Source: Candidatus Protoclostridium gallicola (GTDB lineage Bacteria > Bacillota > Clostridia > Christensenellales > Pumilibacteraceae). From it: 64,000 nucleotides of DNA. Position 1 is the stretch's first letter; the number at the start of each line of letters is the position of its first letter. Under the pieces are notes generated by a model. That model saw only the letters and a list, made by a program, of their open reading frames with translations. It was not told where the DNA came from and did no database searches. Made by a program: the position numbers and the translations under genes. The stretch lies in the NCBI GenBank assembly GCA_904387375.1, contig CAJFLE010000001.1:248001-312000 (forward strand), in the 5' to 3' direction. This document shows positions 56,027-64,000 of this stretch, in pieces.

Positions 56027-57187
56027 TCACAGCACTTCCGCCTCTGCCTTTCCGTCGGCCATACGTACCGTTATGCGGTCGCCGGCTGCGAGAGCGGCGG
56101 CAGAAGTTATCTCTTCGCCGTTTCTGGCTATCTTCGCATAGCCCTGCGACAGTATTTTAAGCGGACTGGATTTGTCCAGCATGGCGGAAAGAAACGCGAG
56201 TCTGTTGCTTTTTGCCGCGAGCAGAGCGTCGAGCGCGTCTTTCATCTCTTCCGCGCTGCGCCGCACAGCCGATTCCCGCTTCGCGGCTGCCAGCTCGGCC
56301 TTTCCGACGAGGGACATCGCGCGGTATGCCACGCGGCTGGCGCAGGAAGAAACCTTGTCGTCCAGCGCATCCGAAAGCGCGGCGGCCAGAGAGCGCAGTC
56401 TTGCTATCTTGCCAGTAACGGGTTCGGATATTATATCCGCGGCAATACTCGGCGTGCCGGCGCGCACGGAAGCGCACAGATCGCACAGCGTATAGTCCGT
56501 TTCGTGTCCGACGGCGCTGACCACGGGCAAAGCGCTCGCGGCAACTGCACGCGCCACCGTCTCGGTATTGTATGCGGAAAGATCGTATGCCGATCCGCCG
56601 CCGCGCGCGATTACGATGACGTCTATGCCCAGACGGGAACGGTTTATGTCCCGCACGGCGTCGGCTATCGACTGTGCGCTCTCGCTGCCCTGCACTCTGA
56701 CGTCGCATACGCATATATCGAGATACGGGTTCTTGGAGCGGACGACGGACAGTATATCGTGAATGACCGCGCCGTACTCGCTCGTAATTACGGCCGCTTT
56801 TTTTATGTGTTCTGGCAGCGGTGGACGGTTTTCGAACAGTCCCTCGCTTTTCAGCTTTTCTTTGAGTGCGAGCAGTTCGAGCAGCAGCTTACCCTCTCCG
56901 GACGGCGTAACGTCCTCGATAACGAATGATACCCGCCCCGTTCTGGCATAAAAAGTAACCGTGCCGAGCGCTTCGACGTTCATGCCTTCCGCAATGCCGG
57001 CGGCCGTGCCGAATGTCACGCACTGAAGCGTGCAGTCGCCCTCGCGCAGCGTCATGAACGTACGCGCGCCGTAGCGCCGGAACTCGTACACTTCGCCGCA
57101 GACGGTGACGTCGTGCAGCACGAGTTCGTCGTCGAACACGCCGCTTATATACTTATTCAGTTGGGATACTGTCAGTTTCCTTTGCAT
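56027..57187 (-). CDS. xseA: Exodeoxyribonuclease VII large subunit
   Basis: OB-fold N-terminus, GAVIHDILSVVRSKNPYLDICV, VIARGGGSAYDLSAYNTETVARAVAASALPVVSAVGHETDYTLCDL. Confidence 0.96.
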   Translation of the reverse strand: MQRKLTVSQLNKYISGVFDDELVLHDVTVCGEVYEFRRYGARTFMTLREGDCTLQCVTFGTAAGIAEGMNVEALGTVTFYARTGRVSFVIEDVTPSGEGKLLLELLALKEKLKSEGLFENRPPLPEHIKKAAVITSEYGAVIHDILSVVRSKNPYLDICVCDVRVQGSESAQSIADAVRDINRSRLGIDVIVIARGGGSAYDLSAYNTETVARAVAASALPVVSAVGHETDYTLCDLCASVRAGTPSIAADIISEPVTGKIARLRSLAAALSDALDDKVSSCASRVAYRAMSLVGKAELAAAKRESAVRRSAEEMKDALDALLAAKSNRLAFLSAMLDKSSPLKILSQGYAKIARNGEEITSAAALAAGDRITVRMADGKAEAEVL

Positions 57188-58026
57188 CTGAACGCCGCGT
57201 CCACGGTATTGCACAGCAGCATGGTGACCGTCATGGGTCCTACGCCGCCCGGAACGGGAGTGATATAGGACGCCTTTTCGCTCGCGCCGGCAAACTCTAC
57301 GTCGCCGTACAGCTTGCCGTTGTCCCGGTTCATACCCACGTCGATGACGACCGCGCCCTGCTTTATCATATCCCCTCTAATAAACTCTTTTATACCTACC
57401 GCGACAACGAGAATATCCGCGTTTTTCGTATGAGCCGCGAGATCCGCTGTTCTGGAATGGCATATGGTCACGGTAGCGTTCTCGGCCAGCAGCATCATGG
57501 CCACCGGCTTGCCCACTATGTTGCTGCGCCCGACGACGACGGCGTTCTTGCCCGATATGGAAGTGCCCGTCGATTTTATAAGTTCGATTATGCCGGCAGG
57601 CGTGCACGGCTTGGTGCACGGCAGACCGAGCATAAGCCCGCCCGCGTTTACGACGTGAAAACCGTCGGCGTCCTTTTCGGGCGCGATTTCAGCAAGCACG
57701 CGCTTTTCGTTTATTCCGGCGGGCAGCGGAAGCTGTACGAGTATGCCGTCCACGCTCGCGTCGGCATTGAGCTGGCGGACGAGCGATATTATATCGCCTT
57801 CTTCCGTTTCCTCGGGCAGATCGTAGGAAAACGAACGTATGCCCGTATCCGCGCAGGCCTTTATCTTATTGCGCACATAGACTTCGCTGGCGGGATTGGC
57901 GCCCACTTTGATAACCGCCAGTCCGACTTTGCGGCCGTATGTTTTTTCGAACCGTTCCGCTCTTTCGGTAATTTTGCCGCGCAGCGACGCTGACAGCGCT
58001 TTTCCGTCGATGATTTCAGCTGACAT
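57172..58026 (-). CDS. folD: Methylenetetrahydrofolate dehydrogenase/cyclohydrolase
   Basis: 284 aa; VDGILVQLPLP, VVGRSNIVGKPVAMMLL, ASYITPVPGGVGPMTVTMLL. Confidence 0.97.
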   Translation of the reverse strand: MSAEIIDGKALSASLRGKITERAERFEKTYGRKVGLAVIKVGANPASEVYVRNKIKACADTGIRSFSYDLPEETEEGDIISLVRQLNADASVDGILVQLPLPAGINEKRVLAEIAPEKDADGFHVVNAGGLMLGLPCTKPCTPAGIIELIKSTGTSISGKNAVVVGRSNIVGKPVAMMLLAENATVTICHSRTADLAAHTKNADILVVAVGIKEFIRGDMIKQGAVVIDVGMNRDNGKLYGDVEFAGASEKASYITPVPGGVGPMTVTMLLCNTVDAAFRCKGN

Positions 58027-58423
58027 CTTTGTTTTTCTCCTTTATGACCGACGCGAGCAGTCCGTTCACGAACGACCAGCTCTTGTCCGTGGAATATTTT
58101 TTCGCAAGCCCGGTAGCCTCGTTGGCGCTTACCGCCTGCGGAATATCGTCGCGGTAATAAATTTCGTACACCGCCACCATGAGTATGGCGAGATCGACTT
58201 TATATATCCTGTCGCGGGCAAAACCGTTGCTGTGGCCGGCTATGACCGAAACGAGCTCGTCCGCATGTTCGAGAATTCCGTTGTACGACGACTCCAGATA
58301 CGCGGCGGCGTCGTCCGGAAGGCCGTGCAGAAAAAGCGAAAGAGTCAGGTCGTCTCTCTCCTTCCTGACGTTGTATTCGTAAATAAGTTTGAACAGCGAT
58401 TCTCTCGCCGCGCTTCTACCCAT
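58016..58423 (-). CDS. nusB: Transcription antitermination factor NusB
   Basis: MGRSAARESLFKLIYEYNVRK, ILMVAVYEIYYRDDIPQAVSANEATGLAKKYSTDKSWSFVNGLLASV. Confidence 0.95.
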   Translation of the reverse strand: MGRSAARESLFKLIYEYNVRKERDDLTLSLFLHGLPDDAAAYLESSYNGILEHADELVSVIAGHSNGFARDRIYKVDLAILMVAVYEIYYRDDIPQAVSANEATGLAKKYSTDKSWSFVNGLLASVIKEKNKDVS

Positions 58424-58440
58424 GCGGCAGTTTCCTCCGA

Positions 58441-58475
58441 TAAAAAAATTCCGCGCGTACAATGCCGCGCGGAAT
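58441..58475 (-). terminator. Strong intrinsic terminator immediately upstream of the nusB SD
   Basis: Minus strand ATTCCGCGCG-GCATTGTA-CGCGCGGAAT followed by TTTTTTA, then CGGAGG and nusB ATG. Confidence 0.93.
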
Positions 58476-58505
58476 CCGTGTCCCGGCTACGCACCGATCA
58501 TGACG

Positions 58506-58534
58506 ATTATATCATATCGATGCGGATTTTTCAA
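58506..58534 (-). promoter_or_regulatory. SigA-type promoter upstream of the nusB leader
   Basis: Minus strand TTGAAA - 17 nt - TATAAT, between spoIIIAH stop and the terminator. Confidence 0.85.
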
Positions 58535-58543
58535 TCTTTTTCG

Positions 58544-59026
58544 TCACTCTGTCGGAATTATTCTGACATTTGTGGCGTTCGTTTCCGTTTCGGTGACGAT
58601 TATCTCCAGAATCTGGGCCGCCTGCGTGCCCGTCATCTCGCCGCACTTGACGATGACGTTGATATTTTCCGTCGTGCTCGTGACGACGGCGTCCTCGAAT
58701 CCGAGCGCCTTTATCAGCCCTTCGAGCACGAGTTCGGTTTCCATGCTCTCGGTGAGCGCTATTTTGGCGGCTTCGGCTTCCGCTTTCGCTTCGTCGGAAT
58801 ACTCGCTCGACGCGATGATCTCGTCGTAATAGAGCATCGCCTCCTCGCGCGAAGCCGTGCGGTCGGTTCTGTACGCCGAGAAGAAGTCGGTGTACGTGGT
58901 ACCGGCGTTCGCGTCGTCGGACGGGTTCGTCGCCGTGAGGTTGAGCACGATGTTGAGCACGCCCGTAAGCACGAGAAGCGCTATCATGCCCGTCAAGATG
59001 AAGATCTTTTTCTTTTTGCCTAACAT
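58544..59026 (-). CDS. spoIIIAH: SpoIIIAH-like protein
   Basis: 160 aa; N-terminal TM, EAMLYYDEIIASSEYSDEAKAEAEAAKIALTESMETELVLEGLIKALGFEDAVV; operon position. Confidence 0.93.
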   Translation of the reverse strand: MLGKKKKIFILTGMIALLVLTGVLNIVLNLTATNPSDDANAGTTYTDFFSAYRTDRTASREEAMLYYDEIIASSEYSDEAKAEAEAAKIALTESMETELVLEGLIKALGFEDAVVTSTTENINVIVKCGEMTGTQAAQILEIIVTETETNATNVRIIPTE

Positions 59027-59046
59027 AATTGGTTACCCCCGAAAGA

Positions 59047-59487
59047 TTATTTTTGTATCGTTGCTTTCGCCAGTACATTAATTTTATTTTCGCTGATTCC
59101 GAAATATGACGCAACCGACGAAATCAGCTTTAATTTTACAGAAATATCGTTTCCTCCGTCGCAGATGATTATTACCCCTTCGGGCTTGGGAAACGAGCTT
59201 TCCGAACCGTCGGCGCTTACGGAGTCCGTCCAATTGACGAGCACGGATACCTCGCCCACTCCGTCGATCTCGCTCAGTTTGCGCTCGAGCTCGGCAACCA
59301 CACTCTCGCAATAATCATATTCGCCGCTGCCCGATTGTATTCCGGAATCGGACGAAGAAGAGCACGACGTGCCGAAGTAAATGAAGAGCATGATCGTCAC
59401 CGCGATTACCGCAATGATTATTTCGATATGTCTGACCGACCGCACCCGCTCGAACGCGGCCGCCAGTTTGTCTTTGATCTTACCCAA
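59047..59487 (-). CDS. spoIIIAG: Stage III sporulation protein AG
   Basis: 146 aa; VAELERKLSEIDGVGEVSVLVNW, operon position. Confidence 0.92.
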   Translation of the reverse strand: MGKIKDKLAAAFERVRSVRHIEIIIAVIAVTIMLFIYFGTSCSSSSDSGIQSGSGEYDYCESVVAELERKLSEIDGVGEVSVLVNWTDSVSADGSESSFPKPEGVIIICDGGNDISVKLKLISSVASYFGISENKINVLAKATIQK

Positions 59488-59950
59488 GAATCACCTGCAC
59501 TTTCGACTGCTCTATCCCGAGATAGTCAGCCGCCAGACTTTTTACCCTGAGCACGGCTGCGGAGCTGTCGGTAAATTCGCCCCTGAGCGTGATCGTCACT
59601 CCGTCCACTATGACGGTATCGCCGGAAGCGCTGCCGGTGACTTCGCAGTCGGCGTCATAGCCTTCCGCGGCAATTGCGCTGCCGAGCGCCGAAGCGACGA
59701 GCGAAAAATACGCGCCGTCCGTTACGTCCAGTATATCCTCATCATACGTGATTTCGCTGCCGGATATTCCGCACGATTCCATATCGACGCCGTTCTGCAC
59801 GAGCGAAGGCAGCGGAAATATCAGCACAAGCAGAAACACGTACGTGCACGCCGTCTTTATCACCTTATGGAGTCTGGTCCTCGACGTCAGCTGTTCCACC
59901 AGCACCCCTATGATTCCGGCCCCGACGACCGAAAGCAGCCATGCGGTCAT
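59480..59950 (-). CDS. spoIIIAF: Stage III sporulation protein AF
   Basis: MTAWLLSVVGAGIIGVLVEQLTSRTRLHKVIKTACTYVFLLVLIFPLP; operon position. Track ORF over-extended. Confidence 0.9.
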   Translation of the reverse strand: MTAWLLSVVGAGIIGVLVEQLTSRTRLHKVIKTACTYVFLLVLIFPLPSLVQNGVDMESCGISGSEITYDEDILDVTDGAYFSLVASALGSAIAAEGYDADCEVTGSASGDTVIVDGVTITLRGEFTDSSAAVLRVKSLAADYLGIEQSKVQVILG

Positions 59951-61161
59951 AATATCACGTTCCCCGACGAAATGACGATAAGCAGAAAGATAAAGTACAG
60001 AAAAGCCGCGCCAGCCATGATTCCGCCGGTAAGCGACACGGTTTTCGAGCACGACGACAGCATGTCGCTCATGAGTTTGTCGCCCAGCGGCTCGACCGCA
60101 GCTGCTGCAAGTTTGAGACACAGCGAATATACGGCTATCTGTACGATCACGGGCAGTATCGTTACGGCAAGCAGCACGAGCGTCGTATAGCCCAGCGCAT
60201 TCTTGACAAGCACGCTGCCCGACAGCACGAGATTGAATCCGTCGGACAGATATCCGCCGATCACGGGTACGAACTTGCCTATCGTGAACTTGGCGCTGCG
60301 CACGGAGATACCGTCGACGACGGAGGCGGTGATGCCCTGCACCGCAAGAAATGCCGACAGCAGAAAGAATCCCGTACCGAACAGCCACTTGACCGAGCCG
60401 GAAAAAAATTCCGACGTCTTCCCCAGTTTCACCTCGCTGGTCAGATTGCCCACTATGCCGAACACGAAAGCGGCTATGAGCATCGGAATAAGCACGACGC
60501 TCAGCAGGTTGAACAGGCCGCCCGACAGCACGGCGACGGCGGGCTGGAACACCGACGCACAGCTCGAAGCGCCCGACGCCGCCATCAGCGTCAGCACGAG
60601 CGGCAGCACCGTATTTATCTGCGCAGACATCGACCACAGCGTATCGGCGCACAGCGCAAACATACTCGCGGTCGCGCCGCCCACTACTGCGATCACCGCC
60701 GCCATTGCCGCAAAATGCACTACCTTGCTCACGCTCTCCGAAGATCTGCCGCCCTTAATCGCGCCGAGCACTGAATACACTATCGCTATTGCCACGACCG
60801 TGACAAGCAGAGACAGCAGCGCGGAAACGCTTGTCCCGAACAGGCTCAGAATGAAGGAAAGCAGATCGGAAAAATCCAGGGAAAATTCGCCGCTTACGAC
60901 GCTTTTTACCACGGAGACGAAGTCGGTGCCGCCGAAAATATCCGACTGCTCCTGACCCAGACCGGAAAGCAGTCCGTTCAGTTCGCCCGCGTCCAGAGCG
61001 CCGAGTATATCGTCGGCATAATCGTAAGAAGTTTCGTTTCCTTCCGCATGCGCGGCAGGAGGACAGGACAGCGCTATGCCGAGCGCAAGCGTCAGGAATA
61101 GGACGAGAGCAAGGATATAACGATATTCACGAGTTCGGTTACGACGGGTATTGTTAAGCAA
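59947..61161 (-). CDS. spoIIIAE: Stage III sporulation protein AE
   Basis: 404 aa; signal peptide, multi-TM; FTIGKFVPVIGGYLSDGFNLVLSGSVLVKNALG. Confidence 0.95.
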   Translation of the reverse strand: MLNNTRRNRTREYRYILALVLFLTLALGIALSCPPAAHAEGNETSYDYADDILGALDAGELNGLLSGLGQEQSDIFGGTDFVSVVKSVVSGEFSLDFSDLLSFILSLFGTSVSALLSLLVTVVAIAIVYSVLGAIKGGRSSESVSKVVHFAAMAAVIAVVGGATASMFALCADTLWSMSAQINTVLPLVLTLMAASGASSCASVFQPAVAVLSGGLFNLLSVVLIPMLIAAFVFGIVGNLTSEVKLGKTSEFFSGSVKWLFGTGFFLLSAFLAVQGITASVVDGISVRSAKFTIGKFVPVIGGYLSDGFNLVLSGSVLVKNALGYTTLVLLAVTILPVIVQIAVYSLCLKLAAAAVEPLGDKLMSDMLSSCSKTVSLTGGIMAGAAFLYFIFLLIVISSGNVIL

Positions 61162-61484
61162 AATATCACCACCTTGCCGCCCAGCGCTATTTTGTTTGCG
61201 AGCGTGGGCAGTTTCGCGTCCTCCGCCGTATCGCAGGCGAATTCGATTATGTATCCGGCGCCGACTATCTTGACGAGATAACCGACGAGCGTCGCGTTTA
61301 TGCCCGTTCTGTCGGTAAGGTCGGCCAGCAGCGCCACGATTTCCGTAAAGTAGTCAATGACGGACAGTATTATCGCAACGCCGCCCACGATACCTATGAG
61401 CGCCGCAATGTCAGACCGTTCGTTTCTTACGACCAGGACGCTCACGACCGTGACTATTCCTATCGCGGCAATACGCAGAATCAT
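61092..61484 (-). CDS. spoIIIAD: Stage III sporulation protein AD
   Basis: 130 aa from CAT at 61482-61484; LVGYLVKIVGAGYIIEFACDTAEDA. Confidence 0.93.
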   Translation of the reverse strand: MILRIAAIGIVTVVSVLVVRNERSDIAALIGIVGGVAIILSVIDYFTEIVALLADLTDRTGINATLVGYLVKIVGAGYIIEFACDTAEDAKLPTLANKIALGGKVVIFCLTIPVVTELVNIVISLLSSYS

Positions 61485-61681
61485 GTGTAAAGACCGAACA
61501 CGCTTTGCAGCGCCGAAAACAGATCGGTAAGCATATCGATGACAAGCAGCAGTCCGATAACCAGACCGACAAGCGTGACAATGGTCGCCATCTCGTCCTT
61601 GTCCGACTTTTTCAGAATCTGATTCACGATTGCCGTGAGCAGCCCGACGGCCGCTATTTTGAAAATTATGTCTATTTCCAT
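61481..61681 (-). CDS. spoIIIAC: Stage III sporulation protein AC
   Basis: 66 aa; IDIIFKIAAVGLLTAIVNQILKKSDKDEMATIVTLVG. Confidence 0.95.
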   Translation of the reverse strand: MEIDIIFKIAAVGLLTAIVNQILKKSDKDEMATIVTLVGLVIGLLLVIDMLTDLFSALQSVFGLYT

Positions 61682-62160
61682 TATAAACAGAGTATGGCGA
61701 GCAGCAGCCCGAATAGAAAGCCGAGTTTGGCGCTCGATTTGCCAAGCCCGTTGTAACGCGTCTGCGCGGCGGTTTTGAAATCGCCGAGCCGCAGTCTGCC
61801 CGCTTCGGCGGCTCCGCGCTCACCCACTGCGTTATATGTCCCGAGAGACGAAAGCAGGTCGGAGACGAACGCATATTCTGCGCGCGACAGGAATCCGGAC
61901 GGCAGCTTGTTGTCTTCACCCCTGATATTGCCCACGACGGCGGCTATCTGCCGCCCGAGCAGAGCCGATTTGCTTTTGTAATTTCCCAGCACCGTCGGCA
62001 CGGTTTCCATCGCGTAAACCAGATTGGACGAAAAACGAACGAGAAGATTGTCCAGTTCCTCGAAATACTCTTTGCGCTTTCTAAGAAGCAGCCCTGCGGC
62101 CATTCCGGCGATTGATCCGCCCGCGGTAAGCAAAACGCAAAGAAGCAGCCGGTCAGACAT
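61681..62160 (-). CDS. spoIIIAB: Stage III sporulation protein AB
   Basis: 159 aa; operon position, terminal TM segments. Confidence 0.92.
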   Translation of the reverse strand: MSDRLLLCVLLTAGGSIAGMAAGLLLRKRKEYFEELDNLLVRFSSNLVYAMETVPTVLGNYKSKSALLGRQIAAVVGNIRGEDNKLPSGFLSRAEYAFVSDLLSSLGTYNAVGERGAAEAGRLRLGDFKTAAQTRYNGLGKSSAKLGFLFGLLLAILCL

Positions 62161-63079
62161 CTGCGGGAGTCAATCCGGCGTCGCACACCGCGGCGATGTG
62201 TCCGTCGCCGAAGTCGCCGGACAGAAAATAATATCTTTCGAAAAGCCTTTCTTCGGCGGCTTCGCGGATAAATCGTCTTCGCATCAGCGTTTCCGGGCCG
62301 TCCGCATGCGCCGAGGCTATTACGGAAATACCGCAGCCGATAGCCTCCCTTATGATTTCGATATCGGCCTGTCCGAAAATCTCGTCCGTTATTATGACGT
62401 CGGGACGCATGCTGCGGACGGCGCACTCGAACGCATGCGCCTTCGTGCTGCCGGATATCACGTCGGTCCGCATGCCTACGTTCATTCCCGGGACGCCGCC
62501 GCTTACGCACGCGAGCTCGCACCTCTCGTCCGCGATGAGAACGTTAAAGTGCGGAGAATCGTCCGAAAGGCTCCGCGCTATGTCGCGCAGCATCGTGGTT
62601 TTGCCGGCGCCGGGCGGAGAAACTATGAGCGCTTTGCAATGATTTGCTACTATATCAGACATAATATTTGATGAACACCCGGTAATTTCGTGCGGTATGC
62701 GTATATTTACCGACGAATAGTTTTTAACGGTCACGAGGCTGCCGCGGTCATATACCGTTTCTCCGCACACGCCTATACGCACTCCGCCGCTCACGGTAAT
62801 AAACCCGCGGTTGATATCGTCGTTATACGCGTAAACCGAGTGTTCGGACGCCGCGACCACTATTCCCTTCACGTCTTCCGCGGTGGCGAAGAGCGCCAGC
62901 GACGGATCGTCGCTTACTCCGCCGCGCGTAAGGCAGTACTCTCTGCCGCGATAAGTCACGCATACGGGCATGCCCGCCCTGACCCGTATTTCCTGCAGCT
63001 GCGCTTCGTCCAGATTGCAGATTACGGACGTATAAACGGTCGGCGGCAATATGGTTTTAAGCGTCTCCGGTTCAAGCAT
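62153..63079 (-). CDS. spoIIIAA: Stage III sporulation protein AA (ATPase)
   Basis: 308 aa; QEIRVRAGMPV, ALIVSPPGAGKTTMLRDIARSLS, ADERCELA, VIITDEIFGQADIEII. Confidence 0.96.
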   Translation of the reverse strand: MLEPETLKTILPPTVYTSVICNLDEAQLQEIRVRAGMPVCVTYRGREYCLTRGGVSDDPSLALFATAEDVKGIVVAASEHSVYAYNDDINRGFITVSGGVRIGVCGETVYDRGSLVTVKNYSSVNIRIPHEITGCSSNIMSDIVANHCKALIVSPPGAGKTTMLRDIARSLSDDSPHFNVLIADERCELACVSGGVPGMNVGMRTDVISGSTKAHAFECAVRSMRPDVIITDEIFGQADIEIIREAIGCGISVIASAHADGPETLMRRRFIREAAEERLFERYYFLSGDFGDGHIAAVCDAGLTPADV

Positions 63080-63156
63080 ACCACATTATATTTTCCCTGT
63101 CCGCGCTGTATGAAGAAAAAGTAACAGTCCGACAATATAAGACATAAAATACTTAT

Positions 63157-64000
63157 ATGAGCGCATCGGACTATCTTTTAGGCGGCAACGACGAGCACGG
63201 TATCTCGCCGCCGACGGCGGGAAAACGTACGCCCGTAATGCCGTATCTGGGAAGAAGCATATACGAAAACGAATTCAACAGGCCCGCAAAAATTTACTAT
63301 TTCATAGCGGCACTGCGCAGCGGATTCAATGTCTACGACATTCATCCCGAAAGAAGCGATACGTCGATATCCGAGCGTGTGCGCAGGGCAAACCGCGCCG
63401 GCATATCGCTGCTGACTACGTTCGCGTACAATGCGTTCGGCAGCGGGGCGACGTTCAACACGGTTGCAGGAATGATCACGTTCTATTCGCTGTCGAACAT
63501 TTACGCGACACGCAGCCGGCTGCTGTCCGAGGATATATTCCTGAGCATACGCACCAACTCGCTGCAAACCAGAGGACTGGAAGTGTCTACGCTGAGCGTC
63601 GGCGTGCTCAATTCGGTCAACTGCCCCTCTTCTCTCGTGGAAGGCGGCTTCATGACGAATCTGCGCGAAGGACGGCTGATGTTAGACCCCGCATGGCAAA
63701 AATCGATAGGTTTCGCCGCGACGGAAGGCGTATGCAATTATCTCGGAGAGCAGTACGTAAGCGAAGGCAATTCCGCTACTTATCCCACAATCAGGTACGG
63801 AAGCCGCGGCAACTATGTCAAAATCGCGCAGTATTATCTTAACATATACGGCTACGACCTCGATGCAGACGGGATTTTCGGTTCAGGCACACAGGCGGCC
63901 GTGCGCAAATTTCAGACAGACAACGGGCTGACCGCCGACGGCATAGTCGGGCGGCAGACATGGACGAAGCTCGTACTGTCAAATCCGGCGGCCTATGTCC
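63157..64000 (+). CDS. N-acetylmuramoyl-L-alanine amidase-like protein with peptidoglycan-binding domain (truncated by window edge)
   Basis: Manual translation MSASDYLLGGNDEHGISPPTAGKRTPVMPYLGRSIYENEFNR...LVEGGFMTNLREG...RYGSRGNYVKIAQYYLNIYGYDLDADGIFGSGTQAAVRKFQTDNGLTADGIVGRQTWTKL. No stop before 64000, so not in the ORF track. Confidence 0.88.
   Translation, partial: MSASDYLLGGNDEHGISPPTAGKRTPVMPYLGRSIYENEFNRPAKIYYFIAALRSGFNVYDIHPERSDTSISERVRRANRAGISLLTTFAYNAFGSGATFNTVAGMITFYSLSNIYATRSRLLSEDIFLSIRTNSLQTRGLEVSTLSVGVLNSVNCPSSLVEGGFMTNLREGRLMLDPAWQKSIGFAATEGVCNYLGEQYVSEGNSATYPTIRYGSRGNYVKIAQYYLNIYGYDLDADGIFGSGTQAAVRKFQTDNGLTADGIVGRQTWTKLVLSNPAAYV

Noticed and set aside
63080-63156. Possible SigE promoter upstream of spoIIIAA (ATATT ... 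CATACAG)
   Set aside because: The -10-like CATACAG is present, but the ATATT box is about 21 nt away rather than 13-15, so the match is not convincing.
1-64000. CRISPR arrays, rRNA operons, prophage modules, NRPS/PKS clusters, defence islands
   Set aside because: None seen: no regularly spaced repeats, no rRNA-like sequence, no phage structural or defence signature genes other than the isolated DUF4143 ATPase and recombinase remnant.

Overview
The window is a dense, moderately GC-rich chromosomal segment from a spore-forming clostridial-type Firmicute (my inference from gene content). Nearly all genes are on the minus strand. Read in transcription order (high to low coordinates) it carries: the complete spoIIIAA-AH operon; nusB-folD-xseA-xseB-ispA-dxs-nadK-argR-recN-spoIVB; D-Ala-D-Ala carboxypeptidases, an M50 protease, scpA/scpB and ytfJ; a biotin-dependent Na+-decarboxylase-like cluster; surE, cmk, plsC and ispH fused to ribosomal protein S1; purB; a minimal SufC/SufBD pair; a P-type cation ATPase; a MarR/MATE pair; yajC, a TIGR04086-like gene, the SCIFF peptide and its radical-SAM maturase, then secD-secF; recJ, rsh, hemZ; and rpsO, pnp, a deacetylase and the start of an M16 protease. 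Plus-strand exceptions are tRNA-Cys, tRNA-Leu, a small foreign-looking island (AAA/DUF4143 ATPase plus a 5'-truncated serine recombinase) and a 3'-truncated amidase at the right edge. Three coding features are missing from the supplied ORF track: the 55-aa SCIFF precursor (14423-14590), the M16 protease N-terminus (1-75) and the amidase (63157-64000). The observations most worth follow-up are: a promoter-leader-terminator attenuator upstream of the P-type ATPase; a terminator wedged between a strong promoter and nusB; two Shine-Dalgarno-occluding dyads; a SCIFF precursor with an extra seventh Cys; an amidase whose third zinc-ligand His appears replaced by Ala; and a membrane domain fused to a tocopherol-cyclase-like domain. 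I see no CRISPR array, rRNA, prophage or obviously novel defence system.
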